64,000 nucleotides of DNA from HXMU1420-13 sp965229525 (GCA_965229525.1 OZ245886.1:2480001-2544000), one strand, 5' to 3'. Counted from the stretch's first letter, positions 55,500-63,673 are shown. Numbers and translations are program-made. The notes: generated from the sequence alone by a model not told the origin.

Positions 55500-56006
55500 T
55501 TATTTAAATAGAGCCCTCAATTTATTCAATGTTATAAATGTTTCTTGCAAAACCCACTCCACATCCTCAGGTCTAGCTTTGTATCCATCAACACTTAACC
55601 ACTGATTTATAATATTGGCATTCAGAAATGACGGGGGATTGCACCCGTGGATAAATATTTTGCTTGGTAGTATCCCTGTCATGTCCCGGATTAAGCGAAG
55701 TTTTTCCAAATGTTCAGGATCAATCGGTTTCAACCCTTCCCGGTAATTTTTATACCGTTTGTTTTGATATGGATTGTCAGGTAGAGCTTCCCACTGGCTC
55801 AAAATGAATTCTAAATGATCCTTTCTCGCAGTCTTTGACCCTTTTCTGATCCAATTGTACACCATAGAGGAAGACAAACCGCCAGGGGCAATCTCTCTCT
55901 TTCCCCGGAGAAGCTTTTGTGGCCCTACTCCCGTGCGATGGTGATGATGGAGTAGAGTTTCTATAATCTCATCAGTGATATGAATTTTATTTGAAGGCTT
56001 AGACAT
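55500..56006 (-). CDS. Protein with two repeated HTH-like modules
   Basis: The 168-residue protein contains the same module twice. Module 1 (about 9-77) runs ITDEIIETLLHHHHRTGVGP, SMVYNWIRKGSKTARKDHLE, FILSQW. Module 2 (about 96-165) runs PEHLEKLRLIRDMTGILPSK, ANIINQWLSVDGYKARPEDV, EWVLQ. The aligned core is [hydrophobic helix]-TG-[LV]xP-x-K-...-[IV]xxW[IL]-...-AR..[DH][LV]E[FW][IV]L. The pattern NWI / QWL followed by a basic stretch suggests DNA binding. It is transcribed away from the coiled-coil gene at 56146. No named family is recognised. Confidence 0.65.
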   Translation of the reverse strand: MSKPSNKIHITDEIIETLLHHHHRTGVGPQKLLRGKREIAPGGLSSSMVYNWIRKGSKTARKDHLEFILSQWEALPDNPYQNKRYKNYREGLKPIDPEHLEKLRLIRDMTGILPSKIFIHGCNPPSFLNANIINQWLSVDGYKARPEDVEWVLQETFITLNKLRALFK

Positions 56007-56145
56007 CTGTTCATTCTATCATCATCAATCCCCAAAGCCCATAAATAGATAAAATTTGATCTAAATTTGGCTTAAATACGCTCCATAATTCACTGATTGT
56101 TCAGCATTTTCTGGAATACTATACGGGTATGAATGAGGGAAAATC

Positions 56146-57102
56146 ATGTCCGATAAAGATGTAAATAAAGTGAATGAACTTGCTGAGCATGAGGATCAGA
56201 AGACCTTCCAGTATATGCTTCAGGGTAAAGATAATGGGCGTATTAAGCTCGGAAGTGCGGCAGATAATGCCGAATTGGTAGGAGAGACTCCAGAAAAAAA
56301 GCGCAAAAAGGAATTTGAAGAACTTCTTATAAGCACCGCTGGTAAACATGCCTTGGAAACAGCAGATAACGCTATTCAGGGTATGAGCAGTTCCTTATTG
56401 GCTATGAGTCAAAACCTTGAGAGCTTTAGACAAAAAAATGAAAGAGCCAGCTACCTGGGTGAACAACTCACTAGAATAACTGCCCTACTCCAAAACGGTA
56501 CGGATGATGAAAAACTCACCTACCTGTTGGAACAAGGGTATTCTCTGGAAGACATTGCTAATATCAAAAAGGAAGGAAATGTCGATGATCATCTTGTCGC
56601 TCTGGGAAAAGAAATGGGAGGGGAGCTGCTATCACTTAAAGAGTTGATAGAAAGGGATTCTCAATCATTCCTGGAAGCAGAAGCTGAATATCAACGAAAA
56701 TTAAAAGAAGCTGAAGAAGCACTCGAAAAAGCCGAGGCCGAAGGTGCAACCGATGAAGTAAAGGCAAGACGGGATGAAATACTAAATCTAAACAAGGAAT
56801 TTGATACGCTCAAACAAGAGTATGGGGAAACGGTGTTAGAATGGGAAAAAACCTACTCTAATTTCGATACGATATGGAGCGATTTCATTGAAAAGGATAG
56901 CAGTAATAGAAGTTACGAAGATTTGGCAAAAAATCACTTAAATGAAGATCAAGAGCGTAATGCAAGAGTTATTACAAGTATTAGAGAGCCGTTCACCCAA
57001 GCAGCTACTGGTGAGTCATTTACTAATGATAAAAGCTTAGAATCAAATATATCAAGCATCGATTCTATGCCTAAATTAAATACTATTGGAGTGGATTTTT
57101 AA
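56146..57102 (+). CDS. Coiled-coil protein of the element, unknown
   Basis: The 318-residue protein is very acidic and has no signal peptide. A helical region (MSSSLLAMSQNLESFRQKNE) is followed by a long coiled coil at about 185-250 (EAEYQRKLKEAEEALEKAEA and LNKEFDTLKQEYGETVLEWE). A conserved-looking block LTYLLEQGYSLEDIANIKKE lies in the middle. GAGGGAAAATC precedes the ATG. Its stop overlaps the stop of the convergent secreted protein gene by four bases. I cannot assign a family; it may be structural or an element-maintenance protein. Confidence 0.6.
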   Translation: MSDKDVNKVNELAEHEDQKTFQYMLQGKDNGRIKLGSAADNAELVGETPEKKRKKEFEELLISTAGKHALETADNAIQGMSSSLLAMSQNLESFRQKNERASYLGEQLTRITALLQNGTDDEKLTYLLEQGYSLEDIANIKKEGNVDDHLVALGKEMGGELLSLKELIERDSQSFLEAEAEYQRKLKEAEEALEKAEAEGATDEVKARRDEILNLNKEFDTLKQEYGETVLEWEKTYSNFDTIWSDFIEKDSSNRSYEDLAKNHLNEDQERNARVITSIREPFTQAATGESFTNDKSLESNISSIDSMPKLNTIGVDF

Positions 57103-57650
57103 TCTAAAGAAGCGACGAGTTGAGGGGTTACATCTTCCGGTATGAAATTGTCCTTACCAAATGATTGCTCATATTCATACATCAGTATTGGTAACAACTG
57201 AGCTACAACTTGAGGTGACAAAGCTGTATTACCTTCATAACTCCAAGGCTTACCATCAACATATATAGACACAAAACTTCCTACTGATGAAGCACCTTCT
57301 TCATAGGTTGCGGTGATATACATAGGGCGATTTCCGGTCTTTTCAGCTTCGGTAGCTGCGTTTGCTAGCCCTCTTGCATATCGGAACCCGCTAATAGAAT
57401 CCTTAGCATCCTGATGGATATGTAAGCCAATATTCATCGGCTTTGAGCTTCTTTGAGCCTCAGCAGAGGAAGAATAAGGCAAAACTACAGGGGCAGTCAG
57501 TACTTCTCTTTCAGAAACAAGTTCTATTTTGGCTTTGTTTGAAGTATTCAAAGCCAAGGCATTATCACTGCTCTGTGCAAGTGTTTGACCGCCAAATGCT
57601 GTTAGGGCGATTAAGGTAAGTCCAGCGGTAGTTCGTTTAATTGCGTTCAT
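57099..57650 (-). CDS. Secreted hypothetical protein of the element
   Basis: The ATG at 57650 is preferred since it starts a Sec signal, MNAIKRTTAGLTLIALTAFG, cleaved after QTLAQ; an upstream start would add 18 charged residues. The 183-residue product has an alpha/beta look with GLHIHQDAKDSISGFRYARG, MYITATYEEGASSVGSFVSI and YVDGKPWSYEG. No family is recognised. It is divergent from the XRE gene and shares with it the twin-operator region. Confidence 0.6.
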   Translation of the reverse strand: MNAIKRTTAGLTLIALTAFGGQTLAQSSDNALALNTSNKAKIELVSEREVLTAPVVLPYSSSAEAQRSSKPMNIGLHIHQDAKDSISGFRYARGLANAATEAEKTGNRPMYITATYEEGASSVGSFVSIYVDGKPWSYEGNTALSPQVVAQLLPILMYEYEQSFGKDNFIPEDVTPQLVASLD

Positions 57651-57735
57651 AGCTATTCCATTCTGTACTCCTTTTATATCATCTATTGAGTGGTTTCCCA
57701 ACAAGAAGGCGAAAAAGAGTTAATTTATTAATGAA

Positions 57736-57793
57736 TCACGTTATTAATGACGTGAATATAATAAAGAAAATAATCACGTCAAATATGATGTGT
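57736..57793. promoter_or_regulatory. Twin operators for the XRE regulator
   Basis: TCACGT-8 bases-ACGTGA (57736-57755) is a perfect inverted repeat. A second copy, TCACGT-8 bases-ATGTGT (57774-57793), matches in four of six right-hand bases and has the same spacing. The two start 38 bases apart, in the 175-base gap between the divergent secreted-protein gene and the XRE gene, so one repressor could control both directions. Confidence 0.7.
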
Positions 57794-57825
57794 TATAGTT
57801 TTTAATTTCGCACCACTTTTGAAAT

Positions 57826-58059
57826 ATGAGTTCAAAAGAAAGTGATAAGCGTTTAAAAATTATTGGAAATCGTATCAGAGAGTTGCGGATCGAAAATGGA
57901 TTTTCATCTCATGAAGCATTTGCTGACATGCATGGGTTTACCAGAAAGCAGATTTGGAGATTAGAATCAGGAGAAAACTTCCAAATGAATACTCTATTTC
58001 GACTTATTGATATTCATGGCATAAGTCTCAAAGAATTTTTTGATGGTATTCAAGAATAA
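57826..58059 (+). CDS. Small XRE/Cro-type HTH regulator
   Basis: The 77-residue protein is a single XRE helix-turn-helix domain: IIGNRIRELRIENGFSSHEA, FADMHGFTRKQIWRLESGEN, TLFRLIDIHGISLKEFF. Such minimal Cro-like proteins often act as element repressors. Two matching inverted repeats lie 33-90 bases before its ATG, so it likely regulates itself and the divergent gene. Between it and the next gene (58060-58275) lie short inverted repeats and a TTGACG promoter-like hexamer at 58169-58174, with no further gene. Confidence 0.88.
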   Translation: MSSKESDKRLKIIGNRIRELRIENGFSSHEAFADMHGFTRKQIWRLESGENFQMNTLFRLIDIHGISLKEFFDGIQE

Positions 58060-58275
58060 CTCTTACGAAAAAAAGGTATTAAAATACCAGTGTATTCAGT
58101 CTTTTATCCTGTAAGACCCAGTAATACCACAGTTTTTCTATAAAAGAACAAAAAGTGAACATTTTTTCTTGACGAGCTTTTGATAAGCTGATAATTACTC
58201 ATCCCATACTTAAAAAATAGGATTTTCTTCCTATTTCATGACTCATCATCTAAACATAAGGGAGTAAACCAAGAA

Positions 58276-58623
58276 ATGAACACAACATTGTATTATGGGG
58301 AAATAGTAGCCCGAATTTCAGGGAAACTATATTCAATCAATCGAGCTAATGAATATGAAATACTATCGAAAAAGGATATGTCTTTTGAAGATATGCTTTG
58401 CGATATCAGCGCCGATGCCGGAAGGGTTTTCGATACCTTTGAAGATCTATCCGGAGAGCATTTCATAGACTGGAGAAAGGCGTTGGATCATTATTCTGAT
58501 GCACTTTGCTCATTCATCTTGAGCGGAAGGATGCCTACGATGGCTGATATGATTTCAATGGCAACCAAAGCCATGGAATTATCCAGAGCGGAATGTTTGA
58601 CCAACGCGAAGGCCGTGCTTTAG
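58276..58623 (+). CDS. Hypothetical element protein
   Basis: The 115-residue protein starts at ATG behind AAGGGAG, a good ribosome site. It is small, acidic and mostly helical (FEDMLCDISADAGRVFDTFE, then DLSGEHFIDWRKALDHYSDA), ending in MATKAMELSRAECLTNAKAV. No family is recognised. It precedes the structured GC-rich block and the SSB gene, and belongs to the plasmid- or ICE-like small-gene set. Confidence 0.65.
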   Translation: MNTTLYYGEIVARISGKLYSINRANEYEILSKKDMSFEDMLCDISADAGRVFDTFEDLSGEHFIDWRKALDHYSDALCSFILSGRMPTMADMISMATKAMELSRAECLTNAKAVL

Positions 58624-58675
58624 GGCGTTCCCCCTCGCGACACTCAAGGCTAAAACAAGCAAAAAAACAGTCTTC

Positions 58676-58813
58676 CCCACTTTTCCGCATTGCATTTGTG
58701 CAAAGTGGGTGATCCCCCTTCTCTGTTTTTTTGACCTTGCGCTCTGCTCACCCCCTGTTCGCCACATGGCAAGGGGTATGGACGGACCCATACCCCGTTA
58801 TTAACGGGTTTTT
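58676..58813 (+). ncRNA. GC-rich structured block with overlapping hairpins before the SSB gene
   Basis: Three stems lie in this gap. CCCACTTT/AAAGTGGG (58676-58709) comes first. GGGGTATGG/CCATACCCC (58773-58796) is perfect, with a six-base loop. CCCGTT/AACGGG plus TTTTT (58794-58813) is a terminator whose first three bases belong also to the second stem, so the two cannot form together. The block is much richer in GC than its surroundings. It may be an attenuator for the ssb-radC genes, a small RNA, or a transfer/replication site; the sequence alone does not decide. Confidence 0.45.
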
Positions 58814-58839
58814 AAACCAATGACATAAAGGAGAAAACA

Positions 58840-59238
58840 ATGTCAGACAACAACGTAAACCAACACACTGAAAACCAAGAGAAACTATTTGCAGATACCA
58901 ATATCTCCATGAAATCCGGGAGGCTCGTTAAAGATGCCGAAGTGATTGCAGATGGCAGGTACGTAAGATTTAGGATCGGTACCAACAAACAATATGAACA
59001 AGATGGAGAAGTAAAAAACCTGGTCAATTATTTCAATGTTTTAGTTTCTCATAACCTGGAAGATGCCTTTAACATTGCCAAAGAGCTGAAAAAAGGAGAC
59101 TGGGCGTACGTGAAAGGGGAGGACAGCTCCAAAAGTGTGGATACCCCGGAAGGCCATAAAGAAACAGCCGTAACCACCTTTGCTTGGAAGGTGGTTAAGA
59201 AAAACACCTCCAATGAAACCAATCCAGTTCCCGTATAG
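58840..59238 (+). CDS. Single-stranded DNA-binding protein-like (OB fold)
   Basis: The 132-residue protein has an SSB/OB pattern: GRLVKDAEVIADGRYVRFRI, VKNLVNYFNVLVSHNLEDAF and LKKGDWAYVKGEDSSKSV, the strand-turn order of SSB (KGDxVxVxG). The acidic tip DDxPF of chromosomal SSB is absent, as in many element-encoded forms. It starts behind AAAGGAG. It likely protects element DNA during transfer or replication and is followed by a small gene and a RadC-type gene. Confidence 0.82.
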   Translation: MSDNNVNQHTENQEKLFADTNISMKSGRLVKDAEVIADGRYVRFRIGTNKQYEQDGEVKNLVNYFNVLVSHNLEDAFNIAKELKKGDWAYVKGEDSSKSVDTPEGHKETAVTTFAWKVVKKNTSNETNPVPV

Positions 59239-59302
59239 GGCCTCTTAACTCTATGGAGGAAGCTGTGTGCTTCCTCCATCTTTTTTATTCAGGAGGGTAT
59301 CA

Positions 59303-59644
59303 ATGAAACCTCAAAAAAAACTAAAGAAGATCATTAAAGATACACCTGCCACTATTGAAGCATTCGTAGCTCAGGAGGCGTTGGGCCATGAAAACCTATC
59401 CCACTTTTTTAATGATCTCGCTACCTATGGGTGCGTTTCTGGTATGGTAAGCTCATTGATTTATTATCGCCAAACGCACCAGTTTTTTGATTGTTACTAT
59501 GAACAGATTAATGAGCTTCGACTGGAATATGAAGAAAACACGGGAACTCAAATCCAATTAGGCAGTGATCTCAAGAATACATTGGCCTGGTTCGCCTTTG
59601 AAGAAACAGCCTTTCAGATGGGCAGTGATTTGGGCTTATTGTAA
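59303..59644 (+). CDS. Hypothetical element protein between ssb and radC
   Basis: The ATG at 59303 is chosen because it follows a strong AGGAGGG site by six bases; a start 36 bases upstream has none. The 113-residue product has a conserved-looking block HFFNDLATYGCVSGMVSSLI followed by YYRQTHQFFDCYYEQINELR and LKNTLAWFAFEETAFQMGSD. It resembles small proteins found beside RadC genes on plasmids and ICEs as I recall them. The function is unknown. Confidence 0.72.
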   Translation: MKPQKKLKKIIKDTPATIEAFVAQEALGHENLSHFFNDLATYGCVSGMVSSLIYYRQTHQFFDCYYEQINELRLEYEENTGTQIQLGSDLKNTLAWFAFEETAFQMGSDLGLL

Positions 59645-59656
59645 AAGGAACACATA

Positions 59657-60091
59657 ATGAAAATAGAGGAAGTTAAACTGACCTATAAAAATAAAGTCAA
59701 AGCTTCGGATCGACTGAAAATCGCTTGTGCTGAAGATGCGTATAAAGTCTTTTTACAAAGTTGGGATCAAGGTCAAATAGAACTGCTGGAAGAATGCAAA
59801 GCGGTGTTTTTGGACAGAAGGCTCAGAGTCATGTCTATCGCTTCCATATCCAAAGGAGGCATGAATGGAACCGTGGTGGATTTGAGGCTGGTGTTTGCGA
59901 TGGCTTTAAAAAGAAGAGCGGATAGTTTAATTCTCGCACATAACCACCCATCGGGTAGCTTAACGCCGAGCCAGGCAGATATTGGACTAACCAAACAATT
60001 CTATGAGGCTGGCAGAATTCTTCAGATTGAACTCAAGGATCATTTGATCATTACCAGTGAAGGCTTCTATTCTATGATGAGTGATTTTTAA
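59657..60091 (+). CDS. radC: RadC-type JAB domain protein
   Basis: The 144-residue protein is the JAMM/MPN domain of RadC without the N-terminal HhH part: the LILAHNHPSGSLTPSQADIG zinc motif (HxHxnD), preceded by FLDRRLRVMSIASISKGGMN and followed by LKDHLIITSEGFYSM. Short RadC forms are common on mobile elements and may act on DNA or as anti-restriction helpers; the role is unproven. It closes the ssb-hypothetical-radC run and is followed by a GAGCG/CGCTC hairpin. Confidence 0.9.
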   Translation: MKIEEVKLTYKNKVKASDRLKIACAEDAYKVFLQSWDQGQIELLEECKAVFLDRRLRVMSIASISKGGMNGTVVDLRLVFAMALKRRADSLILAHNHPSGSLTPSQADIGLTKQFYEAGRILQIELKDHLIITSEGFYSMMSDF

Positions 60092-60527
60092 ACTCACGAT
60101 CAGATTAAAGCACTGACTTCTTATCTATTGAATTTTGAGCGCATTCGCTCGCTCTTATTCTATTCACTATTTATTTTCTCATACTTGATTTCTTAATATG
60201 GACATCGTTCTTAGAACGATGGACTAAATCTATTGCTGTAAGAGCTAATTAGCGTATTGGATTAGGTCCATTGACCTGTATAGAATTTGCTCCTCATTGT
60301 GTAGCCGTTAAGTTCCTTTTTGGTGCATTAAGGGGTCAGTAGAACCAGTCCGAACATAGTAAAGGTCTCTCGCTCATTTTTCTATCACACACCACGTCAG
60401 GGGAGATCGACTCCCTGATAATATGCAACTGAATGAACCAAAAATGCTTCATGAATATGATCATACTACTTAAACAGAAATTATTATATGGTTTGCATGT
60501 TTAGTCTCAAAGTGTTGTATTTGAGTT
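60092..60527. other. 436-base non-coding interval rich in inverted repeats
   Basis: No supported gene lies here. It contains GAGCG-CATT-CGCTC (60137-60150), a near-perfect ATCGTTCT-T-AGAACGAT palindrome (60204-60220), a TCAGGGGAG / CTCCCTGA stem (60397-60418) with a one-base bulge, and CTCAAA / TTTGAG (60506-60525) next to the following start codon. These could be the radC terminator, a small RNA and the promoter region of the ATPase-HNH operon, or a transfer origin. Confidence 0.5.
60506..60525. promoter_or_regulatory. Inverted repeat two bases upstream of the ATPase gene
   Basis: CTCAAA (60506-60511) and TTTGAG (60520-60525) are perfect inverted half-sites with an eight-base spacer, two bases before the ATG at 60528. 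This position suits an operator or a structure masking the ribosome site. Confidence 0.4.
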
Positions 60528-62516
60528 ATGGATATATCGTTGAATCGGGATACGAAACTTCGAGTATTGAAGCTTCTTATTTCAAAGCCGAATGTTTTTT
60601 ATGGGAACCATCATGAAGGGATAATTGAGCTTCTGGACTCAGTTTTTGATCTAAGGAATAAACCCTCCCAAGATCATAGGTATAAGGATGCTTATGGGGA
60701 TGCATATCAACACTTAGTCAACAATGATGATTGGGAGCTAGAATATACTTTTCTGACCCGGTTTGATGTTACAGAAGGAAACAAATTATTAAATCTAATT
60801 GAGTATCTGGTTAAACCTGAATTTCAGAAATCTGAACAGACAAGGTTGGATTTAGTTGATGACATCAATTCATTGATCAACTCACAGGGTATCGGCTTAG
60901 AAACTTCCGATTTTAATGGACAAGATCAGCCAATATTCTCATTTGCACCCTATGATCCAAGTAAGAATTATCCTGCTGGGGTAATTAGTAATGAAATAAG
61001 ATTCTATCCAAACTATGAGGTTGAAGACCCCAATGATTTTAAGCCAAAAGAAGTAGAAATCTTCATTTTAGATTTTCGTGATTTTAGTTGGTGGAATGAT
61101 TACTCATTACAGTCAAGATGTAATTTACTCTTTCGAAATTCTGATGGAAGTTTGGATAATTTTGGAGAATTAAAAATTATTACAAACAATCCAGAAAATT
61201 ATTCTTACTCAAAAGATGAAGCTGATAAATACAGTAACTTCCATACTATTTTACCAGAATCCTTTACAGAATTAAATGATTCTTATTGTAGTCTAGGTCA
61301 AAGCAGAGAATATTACCACTGGTTAAAAGACAGGTTTAAAGGAAAGTACAGGTCGATTTTATTCGCAATAAAGGACGCAGCACTTTTTTCTGATATTGCT
61401 GACTCATTTGAAAGAGAGTCTTACTTTAGAAAATCTTTAGTAAGAAAAGATAAAGCAGAACGGATTTTAAGAGAGGTCAGATTTGAATTGAGTGGTCGGG
61501 ATAGATCAGATATGTACAAATTTACCTATAAGTTCTCTCCTATCTTTGGTAATGATGATGTTCCTCCCACTCCGATAAACTTTGATTTCGAAGATGTTTC
61601 GGATATACCCAATAGAATCTGTGCTATTATTGGTAAAAATGGAGTTGGAAAAACTCAGTTTATTTCTCAGTTACCTAAAAACCTAATTGAGGAGAATGAA
61701 GAATTTTTTGAAGGTCAACTTCCATTATTCTCAAAAATAATCGCTCTTTCATACAGTCCTTTTGATACATTCAAACCGGGTAAGGCTGGAGTGAACGTGG
61801 ATTACATCTTTTGTAGTCTCAGAGATGATTCTGGAGAAATTGGAGATGACAAAAGCCGGGCAATCAAGTTTGGTAAGACCAGAAGACGTATCGAGGAGCT
61901 AGAACGGCTAGATGATTGGCTATACATATTAGAGGAGTTTCTACCTGAATCATTCTTTGAAAAGGCTTTTCAAACAGATGAAAAAAATAACATTGTAGTA
62001 AATGTGGATCAGTTGAATTCAGAGAGACGTAATCTAAGTTCTGGTCAAAGAATTTTACTCGAGACGGTTACAAATATAGTAGCTCATATTAGATATGACT
62101 CTTTACTTCTATTTGATGAGCCAGAAACTCATCTTCACCCAAACGCGATAGCTCAGCTTATGAATACTATTTATGAGCTAGTGAAAAGATTCGAATCGTT
62201 TTGCATTGTCACTACTCATTCGCCCATCATTATTAGAGAGTTACTCTCCAGAAATGTATTTGTGTTTGATCGTCTTGAAAGTATGCTAGCGATAAGAAAG
62301 ATTGGAATGGAAAGCTTTGGAGCTAATTTGTCAGATATAACAGAAGAAGTATTTGGTACCAATGAAATTCCAAAACACTATCAAGCCATCATTCGAAAGT
62401 TAAAAGATCGTGATAAAACTCCTGAAGAAATTATTGAAATAATTCAGAGTGATAACATGCCTGTAAGCTTAAATCTGCGTCTTTTTATAAGAAGCCTATA
62501 TCAAGACGAAGAATGA
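60528..62516 (+). CDS. AbiJ-NTD-like ABC/AAA ATPase, first gene of a Septu-like pair
   Basis: The 662-residue protein has an N-terminal domain (about 1-125) reading FYGNHHEGIIELLDSVFDLR, KPSQDHRYKDAYGDAYQHLV, NNDDW, which matches the AbiJ N-terminal domain 3 pattern as I know it. A middle region follows, then an ATP-binding core: Walker A IIGKNGVGKTQF (K375), signature NLSSGQRIL (502-510), Walker B LLLFDEPETHLHPNA (D530, E531) and the switch His in TTHSP (H564). No TOPRIM nuclease follows, unlike OLD proteins. It overlaps the HNH gene by four bases (ATGA), so the two form one unit. Confidence 0.85.
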   Translation: MDISLNRDTKLRVLKLLISKPNVFYGNHHEGIIELLDSVFDLRNKPSQDHRYKDAYGDAYQHLVNNDDWELEYTFLTRFDVTEGNKLLNLIEYLVKPEFQKSEQTRLDLVDDINSLINSQGIGLETSDFNGQDQPIFSFAPYDPSKNYPAGVISNEIRFYPNYEVEDPNDFKPKEVEIFILDFRDFSWWNDYSLQSRCNLLFRNSDGSLDNFGELKIITNNPENYSYSKDEADKYSNFHTILPESFTELNDSYCSLGQSREYYHWLKDRFKGKYRSILFAIKDAALFSDIADSFERESYFRKSLVRKDKAERILREVRFELSGRDRSDMYKFTYKFSPIFGNDDVPPTPINFDFEDVSDIPNRICAIIGKNGVGKTQFISQLPKNLIEENEEFFEGQLPLFSKIIALSYSPFDTFKPGKAGVNVDYIFCSLRDDSGEIGDDKSRAIKFGKTRRRIEELERLDDWLYILEEFLPESFFEKAFQTDEKNNIVVNVDQLNSERRNLSSGQRILLETVTNIVAHIRYDSLLLFDEPETHLHPNAIAQLMNTIYELVKRFESFCIVTTHSPIIIRELLSRNVFVFDRLESMLAIRKIGMESFGANLSDITEEVFGTNEIPKHYQAIIRKLKDRDKTPEEIIEIIQSDNMPVSLNLRLFIRSLYQDEE

Positions 62517-63358
62517 TAAATTTAATACCCTATAGTGAGGATTGTTTTGAGTTCTTTCAGGAGGTTGTTTCAAGAAAATACAACACCCGCAAAGACCCGA
62601 CTTATAAAGATCGTATAGCAACCCTTGAGAGTAGAATTGAAGTAGTATTTCAAGAGTATTTAGATCTTATCGACAATGAAAATCTAGAAGATATAACCGC
62701 TCTTGGATTTACTAATGAAGAGAAGCAGGATTTGTTATTACTGTATAAATTCAAAAGCAAAGCATTACAAGAACTAAAAATACTCCTTACTACAATTGAT
62801 GGAAGGAAATTTAATACGTGCCAAATGTGTACCGTTGAGCCTGTCGGCTCCTTTGATCATATAGTGCCAAAGGAAGATTACCCAGAGCATTCGGTTAACC
62901 CAATTAATTTATTTCCAAGCTGTCTAAATTGTAATTCAATAAAAGGAAGGAGATGGCTCTCCAATGGGCAGAGAATGTTTTTAAATCTCTTTTTCGATCT
63001 TATTCCAGATGTCGAATACCTGAAAATAGACTTCCAATCGTACCCAATCCCAGATTTTTCAATCGATGGGGCATTACTGCCTCCAGATAAGGAGCTTATC
63101 ATTAGCTCTCATTATAAGAATCTGGATTTGTTTAAAAGGTACCGAGAAAATTCGAACGAGGTAATTGATCCAGTTATTACTCAGGCGAAGTCATTGGTTC
63201 CTAGAATTGGTCTTGAAGAGTTTAGGGATACCGTTCAAGAGTCTGTTAACGATATGCAAATGAAATACGGAAGAAATCACTGGAAATCTTTATTGAAATT
63301 AGCTTTGGTCAATCACGCCGATTTTGACACTCTTTTAGTTGACAACCCAGCACAATAG
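62513..63358 (+). CDS. HNH endonuclease, second gene of the Septu-like pair
   Basis: The 281-residue protein has a zinc-framed HNH site: C103-x2-C106, then FDHIVPKEDY (D115, H116), NPINLFPSCLNCNSIKG with N129, C137, C140, N141 and K144. This is the PtuB-like HNH layout of the Septu defence family. The flanking N- and C-terminal parts are helical. Its partner is the ATPase directly upstream. The likely role is DNA or RNA cleavage once the ATPase is triggered; the trigger is unknown. Confidence 0.85.
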   Translation: MINLIPYSEDCFEFFQEVVSRKYNTRKDPTYKDRIATLESRIEVVFQEYLDLIDNENLEDITALGFTNEEKQDLLLLYKFKSKALQELKILLTTIDGRKFNTCQMCTVEPVGSFDHIVPKEDYPEHSVNPINLFPSCLNCNSIKGRRWLSNGQRMFLNLFFDLIPDVEYLKIDFQSYPIPDFSIDGALLPPDKELIISSHYKNLDLFKRYRENSNEVIDPVITQAKSLVPRIGLEEFRDTVQESVNDMQMKYGRNHWKSLLKLALVNHADFDTLLVDNPAQ

Positions 63359-63373
63359 GATTAAAGTCCTAGT

Positions 63374-63673
63374 ATGCTTTTAGATGAAATCGGGATAGCT
63401 CAATTAATTGGAAAGCCATTGACAGATCTTTCTCAGCTCGCCCAAAAAAGAAAAGTCCGGAAAATGATCCGGGATTCTGGAAAGATTCCACATGTATTCT
63501 TTATCGAAAAGATAGAAATCTGGTGTATTCCCGAGGATGAAGTGATAGAATTGATACGATGTCAAGCGAACTCAAAATCTTCAAAAAAACCAACTCCCCG
63601 AATTGGTACCTTCGTGGCACCATCCATGGTCAGGAAATCTACGAAAGCACAGGAATACCTCACCAAGGTTTAA
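63374..63673 (+). CDS. Small basic protein overlapping the integrase gene
   Basis: The 99-residue frame starts MLLDEIGIAQLIGKPLTDLS, followed by QLAQKRKVRKMIRDSGKIPH and VFFIEKIEIWCIPEDEVIEL. The first 65 residues look like a winged-helix or excisionase-type domain of the MerR-like fold (substrate helix, basic turn, strand pair). The end overlaps the integrase start by 115 bases in another frame, and the last 30 residues are low in hydrophobic content. It could be an excisionase or recombination directionality factor; that is inference from position and size. Confidence 0.6.
   Translation: MLLDEIGIAQLIGKPLTDLSQLAQKRKVRKMIRDSGKIPHVFFIEKIEIWCIPEDEVIELIRCQANSKSSKKPTPRIGTFVAPSMVRKSTKAQEYLTKV

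Noticed and set aside
58069..58090. GGTATTAAAATACC hairpin with T-run on the minus strand after the XRE gene
   Set aside because: The T-run is on the strand with no gene to terminate, and the stem is short and AT-rich.
58579..58791. Minus-strand open frame of 70 residues over the GC-rich block
   Set aside because: It covers the hairpin region; composition and lack of a domain suggest chance in GC-rich DNA.
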